64,000 bases of DNA from Nannochloropsis oceanica (taxonomy: Eukaryota; Sar; Eustigmatophyceae; Eustigmatales; Monodopsidaceae), in NCBI GenBank assembly GCA_004519485.1, contig CP038129.1, forward strand, positions 62,001 through 126,000, in the 5' to 3' direction. Shown here one piece after another: positions 43,864 to 55,468 of the stretch; the stretch's first letter is position 1; the number at the start of each line of letters is the position of its first letter. The notes beneath the pieces are model-generated. The model saw only the letters and a list, made by a program, of their open reading frames with translations. It was not told where the DNA came from and did not search any database. The position numbers and the translations under genes were made by a program.

Positions 43864-46800
43864 TCAATGCCCTCCTTCCCTTCTCACCGCCTCCTCATAT
43901 GCCTTCGTCAGCGCCTCGGCACTGAAGGACGGCGCCTTGGTCCTCGTCACACCCTCATAGGCAATGCGGGGGCCAAAAGCCCTAAAGCTGTCTTTATCCC
44001 TCGCCTCGAGCAGGGCCTCAATCCCTCGCTCCACCTCGCGCTTGACCTGAGGAAAAAACGGAGGGAGGGAGGGAGGAAGGGGGGAAGGGAGGGCGGGTGG
44101 GCGAGTTGTGACACTACACGAGGGGCGCAGCAACCGCCAGGAAACCCACCTCCCTCCCTCCCTCCCTCCCTCCCTCCCTCCCTCCCTCCCTCCCTCCCTC
44201 CCTCCCTCCCTCCCTCCCTCCCTCCCTCCCTCCCTCCCTCCCTCTCTCCCTCCCTCCCTCCCTCCCTCTCTCCTTCCATCCGCACCTCCTGATACATCGT
44301 TTCCACCGCCTCTTTATCTCTCCCCCTCCCCGGTAACGTATCCGTTTCCAACGGCGACCCAAACAGAAAATAAAACCGTGCGGGCGGTAACGGCCAAAGG
44401 ACCGGGGCGATGAAGTCTTCCTTCTCTTCCCGTGCTCCCCGAGCGTTGGGAACTGCGTCACTCATTCGCTTCACCCGCGCGCCCAGGGGCCCGGGGAGGG
44501 AGAGCAAGTCCTGAAGGAGGGAGGGAGGGAGGGTGGGAGGAAGGGAGGGAGGGCGGCAGTGAGGGATGTGATGCTGTTGAGAGAGAATCCCAGTCCAACG
44601 CGACCAAATCGAACCCTCCCCTCCTTCCCTCCCCTCCTTCCCTCCCTCCTTCCCTCCCTCCTTCCCTCCCTCCTTCCCTGCCTCTTTCCCTGCCTTCCCT
44701 CCTCAACACCACCCACCATCCCAATCGCTTTCTCCTCTTCCTCCTCCCTCCTCCTCTTCCTCCTCCCTCTCCCCCCCACCTCCCTCCCTCCCCCCCTCTC
44801 TCCCTCACCTGAGAATCTAAGAGCATGGAAAAAGAGTCCGCTGCCCCCACGGCCGAAAAGGGGATGATTGTGGCGCCAAAATGGGCAGCGAGTCGGACGA
44901 ACTCGCTTTTGGTGGGCCAGAAGAGACGGTAATCCTCTCTGAGGGAGGGAGGGAGGGAGGGAGGGATGAGTGCATACGGCGAGGGGCATGTGGAAGGGTG
45001 GAAGGGTGCCTTTGGAGTGACAAGCGAGACGAAACGGGAGGGAGGGAAGGAAAGAAGGAGGGAGGGAGGGAGGGAGGGAGTGAAAAACCGAGCCTTTCAG
45101 GCACTCAAGGCGAAGAGTGAGGAAAAGAGGGAAAACGAATCGAATCCCAAACCCACCCTTTCCGATGATACGTCTCCCTTGCCCCTCCTGGGAAGAGCAG
45201 TACCGCCTCCCCCGCCTCCAACAACGCGTAGAAGTTCGCCGGCGACACCGGCACGGCCCCAAAACTCTCAAAGACGTTGCTCAGAGTGTCAGTGGCGCTC
45301 CTTTCCTCCCTCCCTCCCTCCCTCTTCCCCTCCCTCCCCGTCTCCCTTCCTTCCCCTCCTCCTCCTCCTCCTCCTCCTTCCCAACCATCCCCCCCCATTG
45401 AGACAGACAGGGCACTCGTGAAGAGCGCCGCATCATCGGTGAAGAGAACCTCTTCCTCCCCTCCCTCCCTCCCTCCCCTCCCCCCTCCCTCATTCCCTCC
45501 CTCCTTCCCTCCCTTCCTCCCTTCACGGAAGAGCGCTGGATGGGCCAGGCCCCGGACGAGCACGTTTTTTTCTCGGTACATCTCCTTGATGATGATGCCC
45601 AGGTCTGGAGGGAGGGAGGGAGGGAGGGAGGGAGGGAGGGAGGGAGGGTTGAGGAATCGGAATTAGAAGAGGGAGGGGTAGGTAAGATGATGGGGGTGTT
45701 TATTCGAAGGAGGGGCTTGAGGAGGCGGATAGGTGATGGGGAGGGAAGGAAGGGAGGGAGGGATGCGAGAGAGGGAATGAAGGGAGGGAAGGAAGGAATG
45801 GAGGGAAGAAAGACGGAGGGAGGGCAGGGAGGGAGGGAAGCGAGAGAGGGCAGGGAGGGCAGGGAGGGAAGCGAGGAAGGGTGGGCTTACCTAGACCGAA
45901 GAGCTGGTGGTTGCCGACGAGGAGGACGGGCTTATTGGAAGGCAGGGGGACCCCAGCGAGACCTGGGACGATCTGGAGGAGGGAGGGAGGGAGGGAAGGA
46001 GGGAGGGAGAAGATTGAGAGGGGGAGGAACAAAAGCGATCGAGCGAAGGAGAAAAGAACGAAAGGAAAGAAGGAGGGAGGGAGGGAGGGAGGAAAGGCCT
46101 ACCTTGCCATCAACAGTAGTGGAGAAGAAGGTGGGGGACGTGAAGCGACCGAGGTACTGCTCCACGATGTTGATGTATCTAAAGAGAGGGGGAGGGAGGG
46201 AGGGAGGGAGGGAGAGAGGGAGGGAGGTGTGTGTGTGAGAAGCTGACAGATATCGTCGCTTATTTCTGAAAAGACGTGTCGGCACTCCCTCCCTCCTTCC
46301 CTCCCTCCCTCCCTCCTCCTCTCACCGATCTATGTACTGAGGAGAGGGTTTCACGAAATCTCGGACGTAGTCCTTGCGTTTGTTCTTCTTCGGCTGGAGA
46401 GGAGGGAGGGAGGAAGGAAGGGAGGGAGGGAGGGAGGGAGGGAGGGAGGCGGGATGGGACGCTTGTTTCCATGGACAAAAGTAGAAGTAGATGAGAGATT
46501 TACGGGCAGAAAGGAAAAGAATGAAGTTAGTGTCAGAACGACGGGATCGAGGAGGTGGATGCAAAGGGAAAGAAGGAGGGCGGGAAGGAGGGAAGAAAAG
46601 AAAAAAGCTCGGGGGAGGAGAGCGGGAAGGAGAGGGGAGGGAGGGAAGGGGAAAGAAAAGGAGGGCGGGTTGGAGGGCGGGAAGGGAGGAGGGAAGGAGG
46701 GAGGGAAGGAGGGAGGGAAGGAGGACAGGGATGTTGTCCTACGTGGGTTTCTTCAATCCTCACCTCGGCGAATAGCTTGGGGTGTCGGCAGAGGATATCG

Positions 46801-49078
46801 GTGAGGTTCACACGGGCATCAAGGGAGATGTGACCCGAGCCCTCCAACCGGATGATGGAGGCGTCAGGCAGGTGCCTCTGGAGACGGCGGGCTTCCTGGG
46901 AGGGGAGGGAGGAAGAGGTGTGTGGGTGCTCAGGAGGATATGATCTTGTTAGAAAGTCCGTGGGAGATACGGGTGTTGGAATGACGGGCTGGAGGAGGCG
47001 AAGATGTGATGGGGAGGGAAGGAGGAGGAGGAGGAGGAGGGAGGGAGGGAGAGAGGGAAGGTAGGCCGGACCTGGATTGAGGGCAAGAGGCGGTCTTGGG
47101 CGCCCGCGGCGATGACGGTGGGGGTGGCGATGGAGGCGAGGAGGGAGGAAGGGAGGGAGGAAGCCCCTGGCTGTAGCCATCTGAGAAGGAGCAGGGGTGA
47201 AGGGGGGGAGGAAGGGAGGGAGGGAGGGAGGGAGGTGACGTTCGACCATGACGGAGGGGAAGGAGGGGGGGAGAGAGAGAGAGAGGGAGGGAGGGAGGGA
47301 AGGACGTACCTTGTGACTCGCCACTGGAGGGTTTCGAGGGGGATGGTCTGTGTGAGGAAGGTGACTAAGTCCAGCATCTCTTTTATGGGCCCAGGCGCTG
47401 CCCAGGGAGGGAGGGGAGGGAGGGGAGGGAAGGAGGGGGATTGGGAGAGAGACTCCTTGTCTGGTGTGTGAGGGAGGGAGGGACGGAGGGTCGGTGAGAG
47501 GGAGAGACGGAAGGAGCACAAAGACACGAAGACCCTTACCGTTGCCAAGAGCAGGAGGAAAAGGAGGAGGAGGGGGAGGAGGAGAAGGAGAAAAGATGCG
47601 GCCGAGGACTCGTCGGAATTGAGAGGCGTCAGGTCCGACCCCGAGCAAAACGGGCGTCACGGCCAGGGGGTAGATGGGGGGCGGGAGGGAGCGGAAGAGG
47701 GGGACGAGGAAGGGCCACAAGGTCTTGTCGAAGCTCGTGGCTGGGTTGACGAGGAGGGCGGCCCTGGAGAAAGGGAAGGGAAAGAGGAGGAGGGAGGGTG
47801 AGGAGGTGGGGAGGGCGATCCACGTCGACACGAGGGAGGTACGTACACTGACGCCGCTTCGGGACATTTCTTTCCTTCCTCAATCCCTCCCTCCTTCCCT
47901 CCTTCCCTCTCTCCCTCACTCCTTCCCTCTCTCCCTCCCTCCGTCCTTCCCGTACCGGACATATTGTCGGGCTTTCTCCTTGCCGAGAGCTCGGAGCACC
48001 GTCAGGGCCAATAGACCCCCAAAACTCTCGCCTACCAGCACCGGCACCCGGGGTTCATTGTCCTCGGTGTCGCCGTCGTCTTTATCATTCTTTCTGTCCA
48101 TCGATCTGTCGGTGAGGAGGAAGGGAGAGGGGATGGAGGGAGGGAGAAGAGGAGGGGAGGGAAAATTGTGAGAGGTCGGTGCACAACGCCGTAAGGATGA
48201 AGCGAGAACCTCCCTCCCTCCCTCCCCTTTATCTCTCACCTCTTCTCCAAGTGTCTAATCACCGTCTGCGTCAGAAGCGATAGGGAGGAGCGATCGTCGG
48301 GGGGGATGGACAAAACCCAGACGTCAAATTGGTCGACGAGGTCAGGGATCTAGATGGGAGGGGAAGAGGAAGGGCCCAGGGGGTTTGGCGGCAATAATTG
48401 GACTTCAGTGTGACATGGCTATAATGTATTCTGCCTTTCTCGCATTTTGGTCTTCCCCCGTAGCTTTCCTGTTTTTCCTCCGGCCAAGGCGCACAGGCTG
48501 TCTTTTGTTCCACCTCTCCCTCCCTCCCTCCCTTCCTTCCTCCCTCCTACCTGTGGTCCCAGCGTGCATCCACTTCCATCCAACCCGGGTAAATATAAAA
48601 TCTCGCCTCTTTTTTCCATGCCCGAGGAAGGAGTGGAGGGAGGGGTGGAAGAAGAGGAGGAGGATGGGGTGGAGGGGTTGTGAGTGTAGCGGACAAAGGC
48701 CAAACCGTCGATCCGTTCCACAACGGAGAAGCCCGGCAGGGCCTCCACACGTTTCGGCGTGATTATGGCGTCCATCAAGGAGGACTCTGACGACGATGCA
48801 TGAAGAAGATGGAGGGAGCTGCGTGAAAATGTGGCAAAGGTAGAAGAGGACGATGTGGTTTGGGTCAAAGTCCAGGTGCCAGACGACGAAGACAGGGGGG
48901 GACAGGTGGTTAAAAATGAGCTGGCCGACGAGAGGAGGAGGAAGAAGGCCGAGATGGCGATTCGGGGCCGACGTCTCCTTGACGGTATTGGTTGGCACAT
49001 TACGGGAGGCCTGTTAATGGGTGTAAGGGTGATAATGGTGATGGTTGTGGTAATATTTAGCATGTCGAAGACTTCCAT
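43864..49078 (-). CDS. Phytyl-ester-synthase-like hydrolase/acyltransferase (plastid esterase-lipase family)
   Basis: Family members (Arabidopsis PES1/PES2) esterify phytol and diacylglycerol in plastids. Exons on the minus strand: 48551-49078, 48240-48349, 47956-48105, 47540-47763, 47310-47397, 47072-47180, 46764-46895, 46326-46393, 46103-46178, 45891-45972, about 45527-45604, about 45157-45271 (upstream part uncertain), 44809-44938, 44286-44510, 43864-44046. Phases close everywhere except around 45280-45530. The N-terminus has a hydrophobic segment ending in SSASSF, a plastid-type presequence; Met at 49000 is an alternative start. The alpha/beta hydrolase half shows ILYLPGLDGSG, the nucleophile elbow GESFGG, LVNPATSFDK, AGAQDRLLPS and GSGHISLD. 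The acyltransferase half shows LLVGNHQLFGLD, VLVRGLAHPALF, GAVPVSPANFYALL, LLFPGGARETYHRKG and FWPTKSEFVRLAAHFGATI, in the same order as plant PES. Confidence 0.87.
44150..44275 (+). repeat. Long (CCCT)n tract in the penultimate intron of the phytyl-ester-synthase-like gene
   Basis: About 93 bp of pure CCCT repeat followed by about 30 bp of CTCTCCC variants. In the sense direction of the gene it reads GGGA, a strong G-quadruplex candidate. It is the longest pure tract of this kind in the window. Confidence 0.9.
46921..47026 (-). repeat. Intronic dispersed repeat, copy D (phytyl-ester-synthase-like gene)
   Basis: Lies inside the intron between exons ending at 47072 and starting at 46895. It is about nine bases in ten identical over ~95 bp to copy E in the neighbouring transporter gene. 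In the sense strand it contains CCTCCAGCCCGTCATTCCAA and ends near TTTCTAACAAGAT, which looks like a branch point. Confidence 0.85.
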
Positions 49079-49840
49079 GCTCTGACTCCCACGGCAACAC
49101 GTTTGTTCGCCGTTCGTCACGCAGTAGAGTAAGGGTGAGGGATGTGCTGTCATCACAGGGCATCAAATGAAAGGAGAGTGGGACGCACTCAATGGCAAGT
49201 GATTATGTTTGCCAAGAGACTCTTTTTTGTTTCGGGTAGGACCTCGGTGCGGCTGGCACATGCGCGGAAAGGGGAAAATGATAACAGACGAGCCTGAACC
49301 GTAACCTGAGCAAGAAATGTTAGGGAATGTGTTGAACCACTTTGACGAGACCAGATGAAAATGACACAGAGGGAAAAGGAGGAGAAGGAGGAAAAGAAGG
49401 AGTAGGAGGAGGGAGAGAGAAGATTAAAAATAGTTTTTATACCCTGAAAATGAATGAAAGGGGACAATTAAAAAAAATGAAAAACGTCACCCCCTAAGTC
49501 TGCTCTGCGTAGAGATAGAAATTCTTTTCTCCTCTGCTTCTTGCCTTTTTTCCCCTTCCTCTTCTTCTTCTTCATCTTCCTGAATTTGTACTTCTCTTTT
49601 TTCTCTCTGGTGTTTTCCTTCAATTTCTTCCTCCTCCTCATCCCCTATCCTCCTATTCTTCCTTGCGTATATTGGTATCCGCATTTCAATCCCTACCGAT
49701 GCTTTTTCTTTTTCTTCTTTCCCCTTTGTCTATACTATTTCACTCCTAGATCCCACCAAGAATCCTTCCAAAATTCCACACCACCCGTCCCAAAAGGCAA
49801 GACACCTTCCCTCGGCATCAACACAAGTATGACAATCTCC

Positions 49841-49917
<77 letters not shown>

Positions 49918-50230
49918 GCACGCCATAAAAGCAGGTACACACCGGATGCGCGTGTGCACCTGGTCCTCGCCACACCTCACATAATAACAAGCAGGCACAC
50001 AGGCAGCCACCCAATTGCCTTGCGGGGTCAAATAAAAATCGCACCACCTCCATATCATTGAATTAATTTTGCCGACACCTAAATCCCATCACCCCTCGCT
50101 CCCTTCCTCCCTCCCTCCCTTATTCCCTCCCCGCAATCCGGGTCCTTTTGCTACAACCACTCAGGACATACCAATCCCTCTCACTAACCTTCCCTCCCTC
50201 CCTCTCTCCTTCGCTGTCCCTCCCTCTTGC
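49079..50230. other. Intergenic interval between two minus-strand genes, with CT/CA microsatellite
   Basis: Contains the promoter of the phytyl-ester-synthase-like gene and the 3' region of the transporter. The stretch 49540-49760 is pyrimidine-rich and lower in GC. A (CT)28 run at about 49844-49900 is followed directly by (CA)9 to about 49918. No gene is seen. Confidence 0.6.
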
Positions 50231-52600
50231 TCAATGCTCCGCCTGCGAGATGTGCAACACTTCATCCCGCGCCGCCAGGAGCAGCAAGGCCGAGACAGAG
50301 AGGAAGGCAGCCCCCGATGAAAAGAGGGCGTTTTCACTCACACGTTCCGCGATGATGCCCCCAACGATGGGAAAGACGACGCGGGCCAAGGAGCCCGCAG
50401 ATCCAAACACACCCATGAGGTAGCCCTAGAGAGGGAGAGGGGGAGGGAAGGAAGGAGAGAAAAGGAAGAAGGAGGTGATGAGGTGACGATGTGACGTTCG
50501 GTGTCCATGCGTTCGGCTTCTGCGCACACTTTGTTCCATCCTCCTCACTTTTTCCCTCCCTCCCTCCCTCCCTCCCTCCCGACCTGCGGTCGCTTTCCCA
50601 AGATCTTGGAGAAGAGCCCAATGGCCGCCGTATGCCCCACGGGATAGCCCACTGCGTACATGAGGAAGATGGCCAGGTAGAAGCTGCAGGGAGGGAGGGA
50701 GGGCGGGAGGGGAGGGATGGGTGAGAAGGTGCTCAGGAGGAAATTATTTTGTTAGAAAGTCCGTGGGAGATGCGGGTGTTGGAATGACGGGCTGGAGGAG
50801 GCGAAGATATGATGGGGAGGGAAGGAGGAGGAGGAGGAGGGGGAGGAACACGAAGACAGAAAGAAGGGACATATCAGGGGTACGAAACAAAGACACACCA
50901 CCTACCTCCCTCCCTCCCTCCCTCCCTCCCTCCCTCCCTCCCTCCCTCCCTCCTTACCGCCAGACGGGGAAACTGTCGGGGCCGAGCATGAGCAGCATGG
51001 ACGCCACCATGAAGACCATCCCTCCCAAAATGAGCTAGAGAGAGGGAGGGAGGGAGGGAGAGAGAGAGAGAGAGAGGGAGGGAGGGAGGGAGGGAGAGAG
51101 AGAGAGGGAGGGAGGGAGGGAGGGAGGGAGGGTTGTGAGCACGGTAGAATTTAATCAACGGGCCCCCTCCTCCAGCCCGTCATTCTGACCGACACCCACA
51201 TCCCTCATTTGCTTCTTCACGCCCTCCTTCCCTCCTCATCACACGCCCGGCTCCTTCAGCCCGTCACTGTGAATGACCTTCTAAGTCTTATCTCTGACTA
51301 CTGTATGTGATTCTCACCTTCGTATTTCCCACGAAATTCACCATTCCATAAAACTAGTTCATGAGGGCTCTCCCCTCCCTCCCTCCCTCCCTCCCTCCCT
51401 CCCTCCCTCCCTACCTGCACGTCATTGAAATGCTTGCACAGGACCTTCATGTAGAGCAAGGCAATAACGCCGACCAATCCGAATGACGCAAACAGGAAGC
51501 CTAGGGAAAGGGATGGAGGGAGGGAGGGAGGGAGGGGGAGGGGAGTAAGCGCGGGGGAGGGAGGGAGGGAGGGAGGGAGGGAGGGAGGGGGAGGGGAGTA
51601 AGCGCGAGGGAGGGAGGGAGGGAGGGAGGGAGGGAGGGAGTGCTTACCCGCATCAGGGGCAGTCATGCCAGGAAAGTGGGAGGTCGCGAATTGGATGCCT
51701 GTCGTTGATGACGAAGATCAAAGCTATGTGTGAGTAAAGCCCTCCCTCCCTCCCTCCCCTCCTCCCTCCCCCCCTCCCCCCCCTCCCTCCCTCCCATCCT
51801 CCCTCCCTCTTTCCCTCCCTCCCCACCCAATGTCTCGTATAAGGCGATGGTGCCCTTGGTCGCGACATTCAACAGAATCCCTCCATAAATAACCACGTCC
51901 TAATGAGAGGCCAGAGAGGGGGGAGGGAGGAAGGGAGGGAGGGAGGGGAGGGTGCAGAGACCACATGAATGTTCGGCGGAAGTGTGAGAAAAAAATGCTT
52001 CTCGGGAGAGAAATAAGAAAAGGTGATATTTTGGGGTCGAGTCTAATACGTGGGGATAATCTTAATGATCAAAATTAAATCTAAATACTCCTTAAGTAAT
52101 CTAATTCCAATTACAATTTTGGTTACAGTGTTCTCGTTTCGAATCAAAAGTAGTTATGCAGAGTATTTGGACGGGATGACCCTTCCTCCTCCCTCCCTCC
52201 CTCCTCCCCTCCCTCACCTGCCGCGAGGGCCACCAGTAACTGACGCTTGTTCCATCGATTCGTGTCACGTGGGGAGGAGGATCCTCGCTCGACACCCCCC
52301 CTCCCTCCCTCCCTCCCTCCTCGCGGGCGTCGGCGGCTGCTTGGAGGGTAAGGACAGAATGGCTCCTGAAAGGGAGGGATGGAGAGAGGGAGGGATGAGT
52401 GTGGAGAGAAAGCAGGAGAAGAAGGAAGGACATGTGTAGGTCAATAATTGTTCCAACTCTTTAACCCTCCCTCCCTCCTTTCCTCCCTCCCTCCCTCTCT
52501 CCCTCCTTCGTCCAACATACGGATGAATCGGTGCTGCTGCTGGTGCTGGTGCTGCGACTGCTGCTGCTGCTAGTGCTGCTCTTCCCCCTCCTTCTCCATT

Positions 52601-52644
<44 letters not shown>

Positions 52645-55322
52645 GTTTTTCAACAAAGACAGTGCAGACGAGGACAGCGGCAAGCAGACAGAGACCGCAC
52701 ATTAGGAGAGCCGGGGCTAGGAAGGAAGGGAGGGAGGAAGGAGGGATGGACGGACAGGTAGACGAGGGGATAGGTAAGCAGCCGTCTACATGATAGTCAA
52801 GTCAGAGGGAGGGAGGGAGGGAGGGAGGGAGGGAGGGAGGGAGGGAGGGAGGGAGGGCGAACACACCTGTGTAGCCATCGGCCCGCAAGTCTCCAATGAT
52901 GCGCCAGGTCTTGCCCTGTGAAAGGAAAGGGAGGGAGGGACGGAGGGTGGAAAATAGCATGTCGGTAAGTGGGCACAAGATTAGTACACATCTATTTTTT
53001 ACCTAATCCTCCTCCTTCCCTCCTTCCTTCCCTCCCTCCCTCCCTTCCTCCCTATCGTGTCCCTCTCCCCCAGCCCGTGTTTCTGACTGACACCCATATC
53101 TCTCATCTGCTTCTTAATGCCCTTCTTCCCTCCCCTTCACAAGCCCGGCTCATCAAGCCCGTCATTCTGACATCCACACCTCTCATCTCCCATCCACATC
53201 CCGACACTCTCCCAATCGGCTCTCGCGCCTGCTCGTGCCCTCCCTCCAACCCTCTCTCCTTTCCTCCCTCCCTCACCTGGAAGACATCCGAAAGAACGCC
53301 CCCGGCCATGGGCATGACGGTGAAGCCTGCGTACTGCACGGCCGTTAGATAGGCCAAGAGAATGGTGCTTTGGAGGAAGGGGGGGAGAGGGAGTAGGAGG
53401 AGGGAGGAGGAGAGGAAGTGATAAGTGTGTGTGTATTCATATGTATATAAATTATTAAACATGTCTCCATGCCCACCTCATCACACGCCCGGCTCCTTCA
53501 GAACGTCATTCTGACTGACACCCACATCCCTCATCTGCTTCTTAATGCCCTCCTTCCCTCCTCATCACAAGCCCGGCTCCTCAAGCCCGTCATTCTGACT
53601 GACACCCACATTATCTTATCCTCCATGGATACTCACACTTCTCCACATTATTTCTTCCAAACCATCCCATCTCCACCCTCCCTCCCTTCCTCCCTCCCTC
53701 CCTCCTTACCGCTTGTGTCTCTCCGTCTGCTCCGCCACCCACGCCCTCGTCACTCCCAATGTGCCCGAGCCCAGGCCCATCACGACCTGAGAAGAAAGTG
53801 AGTGAGTGAGAGAGGGAGGGAGGGAGGGGGTGAGTGTGAACGTCACACGGAGGGAGGGAGGAGGGAGGGAAGGAAGGAGGGAGAAAAAGAAGGAGATAGG
53901 GCCAAGAATACAGAGACAAACCCCGAGCACGATTACCCACCACGCCCTCCCTCCCTCCTTCTCTCCCTCCCTCCGTCCCTCCGGACCTGGGCCACGAGGA
54001 CATGATAAATACTGGTGGCTGAGGCGTAGAGCAAGGTACCCAGGGCGAGGAGGAGGGTGGTGGTGAGGAGCACGGGGCGGTAGCCGTAGACTTCGGAAAG
54101 ACGGCCGATGTAGGGGGAGGAAATGAGGCTGGGGGAGGGAGGGAGGAAGGGAGGGAGGGACGGGTGGGTGGGTGGGTGAGTAATGGTGAAAAGGAAGGAG
54201 GGAAGGGTGGACGTTGGTCGGAATGGCAAGCTTGAGGAGGTGAATGTGATGAGGAGGAAAGGAGGGAGGGAGGGAGGGAAGGAGAATACGCACCGGCCCG
54301 CGGAGAAGGCACTGACGACATATCCTTGAACGATCCTGTTGCCGCCCAGGGAGGAGACGAGAGGCCAGAGGGTGGGGAAGAGGGCGCCTGGAGGGGGAGG
54401 GAGGGAGCGAGGGAGCGAGGGAGCGAGGGAGGGAGGGAGGGAACGAAGGAAAAGGAGGGGGGATGGGAAGTAGTGGAAAAAATGATCTTAGAAATCCTCT
54501 TTTTAGGCGTGAGGAGTGCAGCACAACCCTTCCTCCCTCCGTCCCTCCGTCCCTCCGTCCCTCCGTCCCTCCCTCTCTCCCTCCGTACCTCGGGCGCTGT
54601 CGCCATTGAGCACGACCAGAGCCACGATGACGAAGGAGGGCGTGAACCACGACGCGATCCACTTCTTCTTCTTTTTCTCCTTCTTCTCATCCTTTCTTCT
54701 CATCCTCTTCTCCTCTGCGTCTCTTCCTCCGGGTACCGTCTTTCTGGTACCTCTTGCACCAGAACCTTTCTGCCCGCGCATCAAATGCGTCCTATCGTCA
54801 TACCTGTCCTCAGGGTACATGTCTGCGGAAAGGAAGGAAAGGAGGGTGGAAGAAAGGGCGTGACAATTCGATCACGCTAGGCACTTGAGCTCTCCCTCTT
54901 CCCCTCCCTCTCTCTCCCTCCCTCCCTCACCAGCATCGACGGAAGAGGCGAGGCTATCGCTGCTGGCGGCAGAGGAGGGAGGTCCGATACGCACTTCAAG
55001 AGCGTCTTCCTGAAAAAGGGAGGGAGAAAAGGAGGGAGGGAGGGAGCGAGGGAGGGAGGGCAGGAGGATTGAGGGCTATGAATTTCTCTCCTATCACCAT
55101 GTCTTCCTTCCGTCTTTCCCTGCCTTCCTTCCACCCTCCCTCCTTCCCTCCTTTACCTGCAACAATGAGACCAATGTACCATAATGCAGCTTCTGCAGTG
55201 CTTCCCTCTCTCCCTCCATCTCTCCCTCCCCCCCTCCTCTTTCTCTTCTTCCTCCTCCTCCTCCTCCTCCAGATTTGATTATGACAACGGGAGGGGGAAG
55301 GTCGTCAACACCAGTAGGATTC

Positions 55323-55358
<36 letters not shown>

Positions 55359-55468
55359 AGTGCTTGCCCCGTTGCATTACTTCTCCCTCCCCCACCACCA
55401 GCAGCAGCAGCAGCAGCAGCGCTGCTTTTCCCTTCACCTCGGGCCTTGGGGTGCTTGTTCCGAGGCAT
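50231..55468 (-). CDS. MFS transporter, MFSD8/CLN7-like
   Basis: Sixteen exons on the minus strand: 55157-55468, 54931-55009, 54589-54822, 54294-54387, 53987-54128, 53710-53786, 53277-53367, 52867-52915, 52521-52716, 52218-52365, 51827-51899, 51648-51698, 51415-51500, 50958-51034, 50584-50683, 50231-50425. They give 667 residues and every phase closes. The cytosolic N-terminus has Ala, Gln and Gly runs (start MPRNKHPKARGEGKS, ATG 55468). About 12 hydrophobic segments follow. SSPYIGRLSEVYGYRPVLL is the MFS A-like loop; MGLGSGTLGVTRAWVAEQTE, AGFTVMPMAGGVLSDVF and a C-terminal GVFGSAGSLARVVFPIVGG resemble the MFSD8/CLN7 group of endo-lysosomal transporters. A central loop carries an Ala run coded by CTG repeats. 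Substrate is unknown. Five of the fifteen introns carry copies of one dispersed repeat. Confidence 0.8.
50729..50826 (-). repeat. Intronic dispersed repeat, copy E (MFS gene)
   Basis: In the intron 50684-50957. Nearly the same sequence as copy D in the phytyl-ester-synthase-like gene, in the same orientation relative to transcription. Differences cluster at only a few positions. Confidence 0.85.
51165..51275 (+). repeat. Intronic dispersed repeat, copy A, with start of a second 84-bp unit (MFS gene)
   Basis: In the intron 51035-51414, antisense to the gene. CAGCCCGTCATTCTGACC is followed 84 bp later by CAGCCCGTCACTGTGAATG. CATCACACGCCCGGCTCCTT lies between them. Confidence 0.8.
53060..53200 (+). 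repeat. Intronic dispersed repeat, copy B, tandem 84-bp units (MFS gene)
   Basis: In the intron 52916-53276, antisense to the gene. AGCCCGTGTTTCTGACTGAC at 53072 and AGCCCGTCATTCTGACATCC at 53156 are 84 bp apart, separated by TCATCTGCTTCTTAATGCCC and a shared CACAAGCCCGGCTC stretch. Confidence 0.8.
53463..53620 (+). repeat. Intronic dispersed repeat, copy C, two tandem 84-bp units (MFS gene)
   Basis: In the intron 53368-53709, antisense to the gene. The two units begin CATCACACGCCCGGCTCCTT and CATCACAAGCCCGGCTCCTC, exactly 84 bp apart. Both continue GTCATTCTGACTGACACCCA. This is the clearest copy. Confidence 0.88.
54200..54262 (-). repeat. Intronic dispersed repeat, diverged copy G (MFS gene)
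   Basis: In the intron 54129-54293, sense orientation. It keeps CTCATCACATTCACCTCCTC and GCCATTCCGACCAACGTCC, matching the core of the other copies but more diverged. Confidence 0.5.

Noticed and set aside
44150-44275. Regular repeat array that could suggest a CRISPR or telomere
   Set aside because: Pure CCCT with no unique spacers, lying inside a eukaryotic intron; the unit is not a telomere repeat.
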